Notes: generated from the sequence alone by a model not told the origin. Shown: positions 17,461-25,857, numbered from the stretch's first letter. The stretch is DNA of 40,260 nucleotides from Burkholderiales bacterium (GCA_020848435.1 JADLAC010000056.1:1-40260); one strand, 5' to 3'. Translations and numbers: made by a program.

Positions 17461-17910
17461 CTACTTGCGCGCCTGCTGCTCGTGGAGTTGCTCGCGCGAG
17501 ATGAGACGCGCGAGCTGGGTCATTTCCTCGGCCAGGATTTCGATTACATCGTCGATCGACAGAATCCCGGCGAGCCCGCCGTCCTCCTCGACGATCGGCA
17601 TGCGCCGCACGCCTTTGTTGCGCATGCGCTGCACGGCGTCGAACACGTCTTCGGTTTCTGCCGCGGTCACGAGCTCCGGGCCCATGATGTCGCCCACGGT
17701 GAGCGAGCCGGGCGAGAGCTCGGTGGCAACCACGCTGAGGACGATGTCCCTGTCGGTGACGATGCCCAGAGGCACCCGTTTGCCGCCGTCCTGGCGCGTC
17801 ACGATCACGTCGCCGATATGGTACTGGCGCATGAGCTTCGCAGCCGCGGCAACGGTCGTGTCGGCGCCCGCGCACACCACTTCGCGGGTACAGATCTCTC
17901 CTACTTGCAT
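17461..17910 (-). CDS. CBS-pair domain protein
   Basis: A 149-residue protein made of two CBS motifs and little else. The first runs from EICTREVVCAGADTTV to GIVTDRDIVL, the second from DIMGPELVTAAETED to GILSIDDVIEIL. CBS pairs bind adenine nucleotides, and stand-alone ones are often linked to energy or oxygen stress. A strong GAGAGGAA site precedes the ATG. It lies between hsp20 and the exported protein on the same strand and probably belongs to the low-oxygen/stress block. Binding partner not predictable. Confidence 0.92.
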   Translation of the reverse strand: MQVGEICTREVVCAGADTTVAAAAKLMRQYHIGDVIVTRQDGGKRVPLGIVTDRDIVLSVVATELSPGSLTVGDIMGPELVTAAETEDVFDAVQRMRNKGVRRMPIVEEDGGLAGILSIDDVIEILAEEMTQLARLISREQLHEQQARK

Positions 17911-18013
17911 GATGGTTCCTCTCGGATCGTCAGCGCCGCCGACTCCGTGCGATCGTGCTCGTGGTGACAGGCGATGCTGCGCGCGGCACGGCGCACGCAG
18001 CGCCGCGTGCGCC

Positions 18014-18442
18014 TCAGCTTACTTTGATCTGGCGTGCTTGCGCGCCCGCCTTCTTCGGCAGCACCAGCTCGAGCACGCCGTCCTTGTAGCTCGCGCTCGC
18101 CTGGGCCTCGTCAACGTCCGAAGCGAGCGTGAAGCTGCGCGCGACCGTGCCGTAGTAGCGCTCGCTGCGCACGAGCTTCTCGCCTTCCTTCTGCTCGTGG
18201 CTGCGCTTCACCTCGGCGCTGATGGAAACTGCGTTGCCGTCGATCGACACCTGGATGTCGTCCTTGTTCACGCCCGGAATCTCGGCGTGGACGGTGTAGG
18301 CCTTGTCGTCCTCCTTCACGTCGACCTTGACGTGACCGAGCGAGGGCGCTTCGGCAGCGGCGAAGCGCACCGGGCGCAGGAAGAAGCCCTTGAAGAAGTC
18401 GTCCATGTCGGCAAACGGGTCGTAGCGTTGGATATTCGCCAT
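18014..18442 (-). CDS. Hsp20/alpha-crystallin small heat-shock protein
   Basis: A 142-residue ATP-independent holdase. The alpha-crystallin core runs from about residue 40 (VKVDVKEDDKAYTVHAEIPGV) through DIQVSIDGNAVSISAEV to the signature YKDGVLELVLPKK, followed by a short C-terminal tail. The upstream open frame to 18631 is not Hsp20-like; ATG 18442 (MANIQRYDPF) follows AAGGAGACTCCC and fits family starts. An FNR-type box with a -10 element lies just upstream, suggesting low-oxygen induction rather than only heat shock. It is divergent from the Lon-type protease gene, so chaperone and protease share one 211-base control region. Confidence 0.95.
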   Translation of the reverse strand: MANIQRYDPFADMDDFFKGFFLRPVRFAAAEAPSLGHVKVDVKEDDKAYTVHAEIPGVNKDDIQVSIDGNAVSISAEVKRSHEQKEGEKLVRSERYYGTVARSFTLASDVDEAQASASYKDGVLELVLPKKAGAQARQIKVS

Positions 18443-18473
18443 GGGAGTCTCCTTGTGCTTGTGGCGATGCTGG

Positions 18474-18514
18474 ATCATAGCCGCGGACGCCGGCGGGGCG
18501 TTGACATAGGTCAA
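18474..18514 (-). promoter_or_regulatory. FNR-type box and -10 for hsp20
   Basis: TTGAC-ATAG-GTCAA (18501-18514) is a perfect dyad matching FNR/ANR site geometry (TTGAT-N4-ATCAA) with T-to-C changes at the inner positions. On the minus strand TATGAT (18474-18479), five of six -10 matches, lies 21 bases downstream. This puts the box centre near -41, the class II activator position. The divergent lon-type gene begins 140 bases away on the other side. Confidence 0.6.
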
Positions 18515-18653
18515 CGCGCCGGTGCACCGAGCCGTGCCTGCACGGCTGCATTGTCCGGCGTTGCGGCGCGCCGTGAGTTTCGCTGCCGGATGCCCGGCGC
18601 GGAGTGCGCTAGACTTTCGGCATACCACCAATTTCGACTAGAACGGCACAATC

Positions 18654-21098
18654 ATGAGCGAGGGTTCCGCGCCAGCACATCCAAGCGTTCCGGCTCTGCC
18701 GCCGCAGTTGCTCCGGCGCCGCATCGATCCTGCCCGGATCGGCGCCGCCAGCACCGCCGAGCTCGAGCCGGTGGCGCAATTGATCGGCCAGGAGCGCGCG
18801 GTGGAAGCGGTGCGCTTCGGCATGGCGATTCGCCGCCAAGGCTTCAACGTGTTCGTGCTCGGGCCGCCGGGGTTGGGCAAGCACACGCTCGTGCGCCGCT
18901 TCCTCGAAGCCGAGGCCGCGGACGCGGCGCGTCCCTCCGATTGGTGCTATGTGCATAATTTCGAGCAGCCGGATCGGCCGCGCGCCCTCGAGCTGCCGCC
19001 CGGGCGCGGCTCCCAGCTGCGCGACGCGATGCGCAAGCTGGCCGAGGAGGCCGCCGCTGCAATCCGAGCGACTTTCGAGAGCGAGGAATACCGTACCCGC
19101 CTGGAGGAGCTTGCCGAACAGTTCGGCGAGCGCGAGCGCAAGGCATTTCAAGACCTCGGCGAAGAGGCGCAGCAGCAGGGCATCGCGCTCATCCATACCC
19201 CGGCCGGTTTCGCCTTCGCGCCGATCCGCGCCGGGGCGGTCATCAGCCCGGAAGAGTACGAGAAGCTGCCCGAAGACGAACGCAAGCGCATCAGCGAAAC
19301 CATCGAGAAGCTGCAGGAGCGCTTGCAACGCGTCATTCGCCAAGTGCCGCAATGGGGCCGCGAGCGACGCAATCGCTTGAAGGACCTGCACCGCGAGTTC
19401 ACCACGCTCGCCGTCGATCATCTGGTCGCCGAGCTCGAGGCCGAATACCAGGACTTGCCCGAGGTGGTGGCGCACCTGGCTGCCGTGCGGCGCGATCTCA
19501 TCGACACCGCCGCGCAGCACCGGCACGCCCCGGAGGGCGCGCCCGAGGCGGTCGAGGCCGGACCCGAGCAGCCGCCGACATGGTTACGCCGCTACCACGC
19601 CAACCTGTTGGTGGCACACGACTCGGGCCTCGGTGCGCCGGTGGTCATCGAGGACAATCCGACCTATCAGAATCTCATCGGCCGGGTCGAGTACCTGTCG
19701 CAATTCGGCGCGCTGGTCACCGATTTCAATCTCATCAAGGCGGGATCGCTGCACCAGGCTAACGGCGGCTATCTCATGATCGACGCGCACAAGCTGCTTA
19801 CCCAGCCGCTCGCCTGGGATGCGCTCAAGCGTGCGCTGGTCGCGCGCAAGATCCAGATCACCTCGATCGGGCAGATGCTGGGCCTGGTGAGCACGGTTTC
19901 CCTCGATCCGCAGTCGATCCCGCTCGAAGTGAAAGTGGTGCTCTTCGGCGAGCGCGTGCTGTACTACCTGCTGTACGAGTGGGATCCGGAGTTTCGAGAG
20001 CTGTTCAAGGTGGCCGCGGACTTCGAGGAATCGGTGGCGCTCGACGACGCCAGCTTGCAGCGCTATACCCGCCTCATCGCCACGGTAGCCAAGGACGAGC
20101 AGATGCTGGCCTTCGATGCGCCCGCCTGCGCGCGCATACTGGAGCAGATCATCCGCCTCGCCGGCGACCAGGAAAAGCTCTCCACGCACATGCAAAGCCT
20201 GGCCGACCTGATGCGCGAAGCCGATCACGTGGCGCGCGCGGCCGGCCTGGGCACGGTCGATGCACCCGCCGTCGCAGCCGCCATCGAGGCGCAAGAGCGA
20301 CGCGCCGACCGAATCAAGCTGCGGATGCAGGATTCGATCGCCGAGGGCGTTCTCATCATCGCCACCGGCGGGGGCCGCGTCGGGCAGGTGAATGGTCTGT
20401 CGGTTTATCAGATCGGCGCCAACGCGTTCGGCTTGCCAACCCGCATTACGGCGACCACGCGGCTCGGCAGCGGCGAAGTCGTCGACATCCAGCGCGAGGT
20501 GAAGCTCGGCGGGGCCATCCACTCCAAGGGCGTGCTCATTCTCGCCTCGTTCCTCGGCGCGCGCTACGCCGGCCGCCAGCCGTTGTCGCTCTCCGCGAGC
20601 TTGAGCTTCGAGCAGACCTACGGCACGGTCGAAGGCGACAGCGCATCGCTCGCCGAGCTGTGCGCGCTGCTGTCCTCGCTCGCCGATGCGCCCATCCGCC
20701 AGGACCTCGCCGTGACCGGGTCGGTCAGTCAGCATGGCGAGGTGCAGGCGATCGGCGGGGTGAACGAAAAGATCGAGGGGTTCTTCGACATCTGCCGCAG
20801 CAAGGGTTTGACCGGCTCGCAGGGCGTGGTCATTCCGGGCGCGAACGTGCGCCATCTCATGCTGCGTGAAGATGTCGTGCGCAGCGCTGAAACCGGCGAG
20901 TTTCACATCTACGCGGTCGACACGGTCGACCAGGCGCTCGCCTTGCTGACCGGGCTCGAGCCCGGCGCGCTCGATGAGACCGGCGTCTATCCCGACGGCA
21001 GCTTCAACCGCCGCATCGCCGATCGTCTGAACGCCATGACGCTGGTGCGTCGCGAGCTCGCGCTGGCGCACAAGCCCGGCACGGGAGAGCAGCAATGA
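18654..21098 (+). CDS. Lon-type AAA protease (LonB/YcbZ-like)
   Basis: An 814-residue ATP-dependent protease. The N-terminal AAA module has Walker A GPPGLGKHT near residue 70, with an inserted helical coiled region (about 120-290) rich in Glu, Arg and Lys. The C-terminal Lon protease domain holds the Ser-Lys dyad: S663 in EGDSAS and K706 in NEKIEG. This domain order and length match the AAA_32/LonB-like group (E. coli YcbZ type), not housekeeping Lon, which has a Lon-substrate N-domain. No membrane segments are seen, unlike archaeal LonB. The ribosome binding site is weak. The next gene starts within the stop codon (ATGA), so the two are coupled. Confidence 0.92.
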   Translation: MSEGSAPAHPSVPALPPQLLRRRIDPARIGAASTAELEPVAQLIGQERAVEAVRFGMAIRRQGFNVFVLGPPGLGKHTLVRRFLEAEAADAARPSDWCYVHNFEQPDRPRALELPPGRGSQLRDAMRKLAEEAAAAIRATFESEEYRTRLEELAEQFGERERKAFQDLGEEAQQQGIALIHTPAGFAFAPIRAGAVISPEEYEKLPEDERKRISETIEKLQERLQRVIRQVPQWGRERRNRLKDLHREFTTLAVDHLVAELEAEYQDLPEVVAHLAAVRRDLIDTAAQHRHAPEGAPEAVEAGPEQPPTWLRRYHANLLVAHDSGLGAPVVIEDNPTYQNLIGRVEYLSQFGALVTDFNLIKAGSLHQANGGYLMIDAHKLLTQPLAWDALKRALVARKIQITSIGQMLGLVSTVSLDPQSIPLEVKVVLFGERVLYYLLYEWDPEFRELFKVAADFEESVALDDASLQRYTRLIATVAKDEQMLAFDAPACARILEQIIRLAGDQEKLSTHMQSLADLMREADHVARAAGLGTVDAPAVAAAIEAQERRADRIKLRMQDSIAEGVLIIATGGGRVGQVNGLSVYQIGANAFGLPTRITATTRLGSGEVVDIQREVKLGGAIHSKGVLILASFLGARYAGRQPLSLSASLSFEQTYGTVEGDSASLAELCALLSSLADAPIRQDLAVTGSVSQHGEVQAIGGVNEKIEGFFDICRSKGLTGSQGVVIPGANVRHLMLREDVVRSAETGEFHIYAVDTVDQALALLTGLEPGALDETGVYPDGSFNRRIADRLNAMTLVRRELALAHKPGTGEQQ

Positions 21099-21883
21099 GC
21101 ACAACCGCCAGCCCGTATGTGCGCCGCTTGACGTTGGCATTGGACGCGGGACAGTGCTCAGAGGCCGACATTGCGCTTGCCATCGAGCTCGCCGCCCTGA
21201 TCGGTACCGAGCTGCGCGGCCTGTTCGTCGAGGACAGTGATCTCTTGCGCCTGGCGCAACTGCCGTTCGCGCGCGAGTTCGGCGGCCAGAGCGGCCAGGA
21301 TCGGCGCATCGAGCCCGCGTCGGTCGAGTCGCTGTTGCGCCGTCGCGTCCAGCACCTGGCGGACGAGCTCGAGCGCGCGGGCAAGCAGCGCAACGTCCCC
21401 GTATCCCACAAGACCGCGCGCGGCAAAGTGGTGCGCGAAGCCCTCGAGCACGGCGAGCGGGGCGATGTCGTCGTGCTGGGTAGACCGGGCACGGTGCAGC
21501 GCGCCGCGCGGCGTCGAAAGACCGCGACCGCGCCCGGACCGGTGATGGTCTGGTACGAAGACGGCCCCGCCTCCGGGGCATCGTGCGACATCGCGATCGA
21601 TCTCGCGCGCCAGCTCGGCTCGGGTCTGTTGATCGGTTTCCCGTCGCGGCGATTCGGCTCCGAAGCCGACGTACGGGCGCAGCTCGCCGCCTGGCTGCGG
21701 CACGCTCCGGCTCCGGTGAGCCTGTACGGGCTCGCCGATGTCGCGCCCGATACCCTCATCGCCGCGGCGCGTGCCGCGGGCGCCGCGCAGCTCGTCATGA
21801 CCGCGCAGGGCAGCCTCGCGAATGCGGAAGCGCTGGAGCGGATCCTCGCGGCGCTCGGCGCGGGACTGATACTGGTGCGCTGA
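21095..21883 (+). CDS. Universal-stress-like protein
   Basis: A 262-residue protein of probable USP-like alpha/beta fold. The first half reads as a degenerate UspA-like unit (RRLTLALDAGQCSEADIALA, then ELAALIGTELRGLFVEDSDL, then GDVVVLGRP). A weaker second half follows (GPVMVWYEDGP... AAQLVMTAQ). The ATP-binding G-x2-G-x9-G motif of ATP-type USPs is not clear. It overlaps the Lon-type protease stop as ATGA, which suggests a shared function such as adaptor or stress sensing. That pairing is inference. No signal peptide. Confidence 0.7.
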   Translation: MSTTASPYVRRLTLALDAGQCSEADIALAIELAALIGTELRGLFVEDSDLLRLAQLPFAREFGGQSGQDRRIEPASVESLLRRRVQHLADELERAGKQRNVPVSHKTARGKVVREALEHGERGDVVVLGRPGTVQRAARRRKTATAPGPVMVWYEDGPASGASCDIAIDLARQLGSGLLIGFPSRRFGSEADVRAQLAAWLRHAPAPVSLYGLADVAPDTLIAAARAAGAAQLVMTAQGSLANAEALERILAALGAGLILVR

Positions 21884-22076
21884 ACGCGCGCGCGCGAATG
21901 CCGCGGCTTACGTCCTGCTTCGCAGCGCCGGCCATAGGTCGATGTGACGCCATCCTCGATCCCGCGAACATGCGTGCGGGGTGCGAGCCGCGGTTGCGCA
22001 TGCAACGCGACAAGCCTAAGCTGCGGATGTCGGAGGCGAGGCGTGCAGCGGCATGCCGGTGCGACGCGAATTTCGA

Positions 22077-22118
22077 TTGATCTTGATCAGGGCAGCGCAG
22101 ACCGGGCGTCCATAACAT
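22077..22118 (+). promoter_or_regulatory. FNR-type box and -10 of class II promoter
   Basis: TTGAT-CTTG-ATCAG (22077-22090) differs from the FNR/ANR consensus TTGAT-N4-ATCAA by one base. TAACAT (22113-22118) lies 22 bases downstream as a -10, giving a start near 22125 and a box centre at about -41.5, the textbook class II activator position. It would drive the small acidic protein gene at 22163. Confidence 0.65.
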
Positions 22119-22162
22119 CGATTGCGAGGGGCGTTCGCGACAGATCGGCAAAGGAGATGACG

Positions 22163-22423
22163 ATGCCAGCGAGAGCAGCGCGGACCGGCGCGGCGCGTCG
22201 GTCGGTCAAGCGAAAAGCGACCGGCGCCTACGAGGTGCAGCCCCGAGCAGCGGCGGCGGACCAGCCCGATGCGGACGATTGGGTCGAAATCGAGCACGAC
22301 CGCGAGCGTCTCGACGAGGGCGAGATGGAGATGCTGCTGACCGGTCATGCCGCCACCCACGGCAACGAGGGCGAAGATAATTGGCTGCTCGAGACCGAAG
22401 AGGTGAAGTGGGGTGAGCGCTGA
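22163..22423 (+). CDS. Small acidic-tailed protein of unknown function
   Basis: An 86-residue protein I do not recognise. The N-terminus is basic (MPARAARTGAARRSVKRK) and the rest acidic (DADDWVEIEHDRERLDEGEMEMLL ends before HAATHG; tail GEDNWLLETEEVKWGER). No signal peptide or membrane helix. Two ATGs are near: 22157, directly abutting AAGGAG, and 22163, spaced 6 bases from it; the second has the better spacing. The FNR-type promoter just upstream points to expression under low oxygen. Confidence 0.7.
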   Translation: MPARAARTGAARRSVKRKATGAYEVQPRAAAADQPDADDWVEIEHDRERLDEGEMEMLLTGHAATHGNEGEDNWLLETEEVKWGER

Positions 22424-22548
22424 GCTCGGCGTAGCTCGCGCGGACGTTGGAAGGATTCGTCGCCGGGCCGCGGGTTGCAATGCGCTCGTGGCTCGCCTGG
22501 CAACTTTTGTGCAATAGTGGGCAAGAACATCAGGCAGGAGCTTCGCAG

Positions 22549-22893
22549 ATGCAACAGCCGATCAGGATCACCGTCAGGGGCGCCGAGCGCTCGCCCGCGT
22601 TGGAAGATGCCGTACTGCAGCGCAGCCGCAAGCTCGAGCAGTTCCATCCGCAGTTGATCGGGCTCGACGTGACGATAGAGATGGAGGAACACAGCAAGCA
22701 GCAGGGCAATCACTACGCCGTCAAGCTGGTGCTGCAGATTCCCGGCAACGATATCGCGATCGACCACAAGCGCGACGAGGATCCATACGTCGCGGTGCGC
22801 GATGCCTTCGCCGCCGCCGAGCGCAAGTTGAAGGCCGTGGCTGCACGCAGCCGCGGCAGCGATCGGGCCAAGCGCCGTACCGGCACAGCCTAG
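22549..22893 (+). CDS. HPF/RaiA-family ribosome hibernation factor
   Basis: A 114-residue protein with the short-form HPF/YfiA fold: beta strand PIRITVRGAERSPALEDAV, then helix LQRSRKLEQFHPQLIGLDVTI ending in the conserved Asp-Val-Thr pattern, then KLVLQIPGNDIAIDHKRDEDPYVAVRDAFAAAERKL. Such proteins bind the 30S decoding centre and silence or dimerise idle ribosomes during starvation or low energy. The C-terminal extension needed for dimerisation in long HPF is absent. A CAGGAG site sits 8 bases before the ATG. Position after the low-oxygen block and before ispD suggests stationary-phase expression. Confidence 0.88.
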   Translation: MQQPIRITVRGAERSPALEDAVLQRSRKLEQFHPQLIGLDVTIEMEEHSKQQGNHYAVKLVLQIPGNDIAIDHKRDEDPYVAVRDAFAAAERKLKAVAARSRGSDRAKRRTGTA

Positions 22894-22933
22894 CCGCGCA
22901 GGACCGTGTCGGCCCGCACGCGAGCCGAGCGGC

Positions 22934-23632
22934 ATGGCCGACGCTTATTACGCCCTCGTGCCCGCCGCCGGGAGCGGCTCGCGCTTCGGACCGGAGCTGC
23001 CCAAGCAGTACTGTCCGATCCGAGGCCGCCCGATGCTCGAGCATGCCGTGCGCGCGCTCGCCCGGCTCGACGTGATCGATTGCGTTTTTGTCGCGCTGTC
23101 GCCGCGGGATCGCCATTTCGCGAGCTGCGACTGGCGCGGCGTCGAAGCCGAAATCGTTCCGCTGTATTGCGGCGGGCCGACCCGCGCCGGCAGCGTCTTC
23201 AACGCACTGATGGCCATTCGCGGCGAAGCGGACGATGCCGCCTGGGTGCTGGTACACGACGCGGCGCGGCCCTGCGTGAGCGCGGGCGAGTTGCAGCGTC
23301 TGGTGCATGCCCTGAGCGACGACCAGACCGGCGGCTTGCTCGCGCTTCCCGTGGCCGATACCTTGAAGCGCGCGGATGAGAGCAACCGGGTGTGCGCGAC
23401 CGAGCCGCGCGCAGGTTTGTGGCGCGCGCTCACCCCGCAGATGTTTCGGTACCGCTTGCTGGTGGAGGCCTTGCATAGATCCGCGGGGGACGCGCCGACG
23501 GACGAGTCCGCGGCCATCGAGCGCCTCGGGCTCAAGCCCCGGCTCGTTCCGGGCACGGCGAGCAACATCAAGGTGACCTATGCCGAGGACATCGCGCTCG
23601 CCGAAGCGATCCTCGGCCAGGCCGAGACATGA
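22934..23632 (+). CDS. ispD: 2-C-methylerythritol 4-phosphate cytidylyltransferase
   Basis: IspD, third enzyme of the MEP isoprenoid pathway: MEP plus CTP gives CDP-methylerythritol. The nucleotide-binding start [14 protein letters not shown]6-KQY is characteristic, followed by [11 protein letters not shown], the family signature, and the late [15 protein letters not shown]. 232 residues is the normal length. It overlaps ispF as ATGA, forming the common ispDF pair. The ribosome binding site is weak, and readthrough from the HPF-like gene 40 bases upstream is possible. Confidence 0.97.
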   Translation: MADAYYALVPAAGSGSRFGPELPKQYCPIRGRPMLEHAVRALARLDVIDCVFVALSPRDRHFASCDWRGVEAEIVPLYCGGPTRAGSVFNALMAIRGEADDAAWVLVHDAARPCVSAGELQRLVHALSDDQTGGLLALPVADTLKRADESNRVCATEPRAGLWRALTPQMFRYRLLVEALHRSAGDAPTDESAAIERLGLKPRLVPGTASNIKVTYAEDIALAEAILGQAET

Positions 23633-24114
23633 GCATGCGCGTAGGACAGGGCTTCGACGTGCATGCGCTGGTCGCGGGCCGCAGGCTGGTCATCGGCGGC
23701 GTCGACATCCCTCATGACAAAGGGCTCGCCGGTCATTCCGATGCCGACGTGCTGATACACGCCGTGTGCGACGCATTGCTCGGCGCCGCGGCGCTCGGCG
23801 ACATCGGCAGTCATTTTCCCGATACGGATCCGCGCTATCGCGATGCCGACAGCCGCCGCCTGCTCGAGGAGGTCGTGCGCAAGGTGCAATCGGCCGGCTG
23901 GACGCTCGTCAACATCGATGCGACCGTGATCGCGCAAGCACCGCGACTCGCCCCGCACATCCCCGGCATGATCGGCAATCTCAGGGCGTGCGTGGGGGAG
24001 GATTGCGCCGTCAACGTCAAGGCCAAGACGATGGAGCGCTTGGGAACGCTCGGCAGGGGCGAAGGCATCGCAGCCGAGGCGATCGCCCTGCTCGCCGGCG
24101 ACAGCCACGGATAA
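23629..24114 (+). CDS. ispF: 2-C-methylerythritol 2,4-cyclodiphosphate synthase
   Basis: IspF cyclises CDP-ME 2-phosphate to MEcPP with loss of CMP in the MEP pathway. It has the metal ligands in GQGFDVHA and [18 protein letters not shown], then [12 protein letters not shown], and the C-terminal [14 protein letters not shown]. 161 residues is typical of the homotrimer subunit. The start overlaps the ispD stop (ATGA), so the two are coupled. thpR follows 26 bases later on the same strand. Confidence 0.97.
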   Translation: MSMRVGQGFDVHALVAGRRLVIGGVDIPHDKGLAGHSDADVLIHAVCDALLGAAALGDIGSHFPDTDPRYRDADSRRLLEEVVRKVQSAGWTLVNIDATVIAQAPRLAPHIPGMIGNLRACVGEDCAVNVKAKTMERLGTLGRGEGIAAEAIALLAGDSHG

Positions 24115-24140
24115 GCGCCGCCCGCGCTTCGCACCCGGCC

Positions 24141-24656
24141 ATGCGCTTGTTCTTCGCCCTGTGGCCGGACGAGCGCTTGCGTGAGACATTGACCGACTGG
24201 GCGCGCTGCTGCCGCGCGTCCAGCCGAGGCCGTCCGGTGCGCATGCCGAACATTCATGCCACGCTGGCATTTCTGGGTGAGGTGGACCCCAGCAGGCTGC
24301 CGGCATTGCGCGCGCTCGGCGCCGAGCTTCCCGCCCGCGCCTTCGATGTCGCGCTCGATCGGCTCGGCTACTGGCCGCGCCAGCGGATCGTCTATGCCGG
24401 CAGCAGCGTGCCGCCTGCGGCGCTGGCCGCGCTCGCGTCCGGCTTGAAGCTTCGGCTTGCCGGCGCGGGCTTCCCGACCGAGGAGCGCCCCTATGTCTTG
24501 CACGTCACGTTGCTGCGCGATGTGCGCCGGGCGCCGGCGACAGCGGCGGTTGCACCTTTGCTTTGGCACGTTCGCGACATGTTGTTGATCGAATCGGTGC
24601 GCGCGGGCGGCATGCAGTTGTATCGTCCGATCGAGCGCTTTACCCTTACGGCATGA
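24141..24656 (+). CDS. thpR: RNA 2',3'-cyclic phosphodiesterase
   Basis: A 171-residue 2H phosphoesterase of the LigT/ThpR family. The two catalytic motifs are H39-A-T41-L and H121-V-T123-L, with the N-terminal MRLFFALWPDE typical of the family. It opens 2',3'-cyclic phosphate ends of RNA, with RNA 2'-5' ligase activity shown for E. coli LigT. The larger open frame starting in ispF is not real upstream of 24141. Likely transcribed with ispDF. Confidence 0.9.
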   Translation: MRLFFALWPDERLRETLTDWARCCRASSRGRPVRMPNIHATLAFLGEVDPSRLPALRALGAELPARAFDVALDRLGYWPRQRIVYAGSSVPPAALAALASGLKLRLAGAGFPTEERPYVLHVTLLRDVRRAPATAAVAPLLWHVRDMLLIESVRAGGMQLYRPIERFTLTA

Positions 24657-24698
24657 GCCGCTATGCTGCCAGCAGCAACCGGGAGGAGGAGGATCCGC

Positions 24699-25172
24699 TT
24701 GGACCACGCGCACATGTTCATGCGGGCCGCGCACGCATCGAACACCGCTTCGGCCGATGTGTTGATGCTGCCGCGGTGGGCAGAAGCCGATTGGACCAAT
24801 CTGCTGACGCGCACCACGCCGCGCCGCGTCGGCGTGAGCGAAATCATCATCTCCCGCGGGGTGCAGGAGCGTTGTCTGTACTTCACTGTGGCCGGCGAAT
24901 ATGAAGTCGGTGGCGCCTATATCGGCGGGATCAGCCTGACTACCCTCGCGCGCATTCCCGCCGGCAGCGTCTTCGGCGAGCAATCGTTCTTCGACGCACT
25001 GCCGCGCTCGGCCAACGTATGGGCTCATGCCGAAGGCGAGCTGCTGGTGATGGATTTTGCTGCCTATGAGCAGTTCGCGCTGGACGCACCGGCACTGGCG
25101 CGCGATCTTTCCTTCGCCCTGGCGCGCATACTGTCGTTGCGGCTGCGCAATACCACCATCCGCGTGCATTGA
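24699..25172 (+). CDS. Single-domain cyclic-nucleotide-binding-fold protein
   Basis: About 157 residues that form only a cNMP-binding beta-barrel (LYFTVAGEYEVGG, then PAGSVFGEQSFFDALPRSANVWAHAEGELLVMD, then ARDLSFALARILSLRLR). The phosphate-binding cassette is close to the canonical G-E-x-x-F pattern. No helix-turn-helix or output domain is present. The start is uncertain: TTG at 24699 lies 6 bases after GGAGGAGGAGG (24682-24692), an excellent spacing. The first ATG downstream (24714) is 21 bases away and the one at 24663 would overlap thpR. A regulatory subunit for a partner kinase, transporter or esterase is possible. Confidence 0.8.
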   Translation: MDHAHMFMRAAHASNTASADVLMLPRWAEADWTNLLTRTTPRRVGVSEIIISRGVQERCLYFTVAGEYEVGGAYIGGISLTTLARIPAGSVFGEQSFFDALPRSANVWAHAEGELLVMDFAAYEQFALDAPALARDLSFALARILSLRLRNTTIRVH

Positions 25173-25208
25173 GTGCGAACCTGAGCACCACGAAGGGCCG
25201 GGGCCCAA

Positions 25209-25332
25209 ACCGGGGACAGACCACGTTTCCCGAGAAACCGGAATAGACCAGGGACAGACCACGTTTTCGGGTCGGGGAAAGGCAGCACCTCGATATCGCA
25301 ACTCCGAAACCGTGGTCTGTCCCCGGTTTTTC
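25209..25332. repeat. Triplicated GGGGACAGACCACG motif
   Basis: GGGGACAGACCACGTTT at 25212-25228, GGGACAGACCACGTTTT at 25251-25267, and the same motif inverted at 25311-25324 (CGTGGTCTGTCCCC). The outer pair can fold as a stem. It fills the gap between the cNMP-binding gene and the convergent Host_attach gene, ending 5 bases before that stop codon. From memory, this motif is dispersed in many betaproteobacterial genomes and may be a REP/RAYT-related element or a bidirectional terminator. Confidence 0.7.
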
Positions 25333-25336
25333 GGTC

Positions 25337-25777
25337 TTACAGATAGATGCAGTGCTCCAGGTGAGGGGCGAGCTCGCGCTCGTTGAGCTTGGTGTAGTCC
25401 TTCTCGATCGATTCCGACACCAACTGGCGCACGTGCCCCTCGAGGTGCTGCTTGATCAGCCCCATGAAATGGGGCGAGGCGACCAGGATCAAGCGCTGGT
25501 ACGCGTTCTGGGTACGGCCGTGGTCGAGCACGCGTGCGATTTCGAGCGCGAAGCGCTCCGCTTCGACTTCCTTCGGCATCTTGGCCGGCACGAACGCGCC
25601 GTGACGATTGCCGCTGCTTTGATTGTGGCCGGGCCGGTCGCTGCTCAAGTCCGCGCCCTTTTCCCGGCTGGCCGCATGCTCGAGCGTCTTCACCCGCGCA
25701 AGCCCTTTTTTCGGTCCTTCGTTACAGTAGACGGTCGCTACCGCGGCGTTCGCAACCAAGATCCACGTGCTCGTCAT
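25337..25777 (-). CDS. Host_attach-family protein
   Basis: A 146-residue cytoplasmic-looking protein matching the family annotated from Agrobacterium as protein required for attachment to host cells. Signature stretches are WILVANAAVATVY at the start and LILVASPHFMGLIKQHL with the end LNERELAPHL. The fold resembles the eRF1/baeRF release-factor-like group, so an attachment role is doubtful. A GGAGGT site precedes the ATG. It is convergent with the cNMP-binding gene across the GGGGACAGACC repeat. Confidence 0.85.
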   Translation of the reverse strand: MTSTWILVANAAVATVYCNEGPKKGLARVKTLEHAASREKGADLSSDRPGHNQSSGNRHGAFVPAKMPKEVEAERFALEIARVLDHGRTQNAYQRLILVASPHFMGLIKQHLEGHVRQLVSESIEKDYTKLNERELAPHLEHCIYL

Positions 25778-25857
25778 GCGCTTACCTCCGTGCTCGGTTC
25801 CGGTGAAACCCCGTTGGCATCGAACCTGCCACGAGTTCGACCGGTACGAGTGACAGT

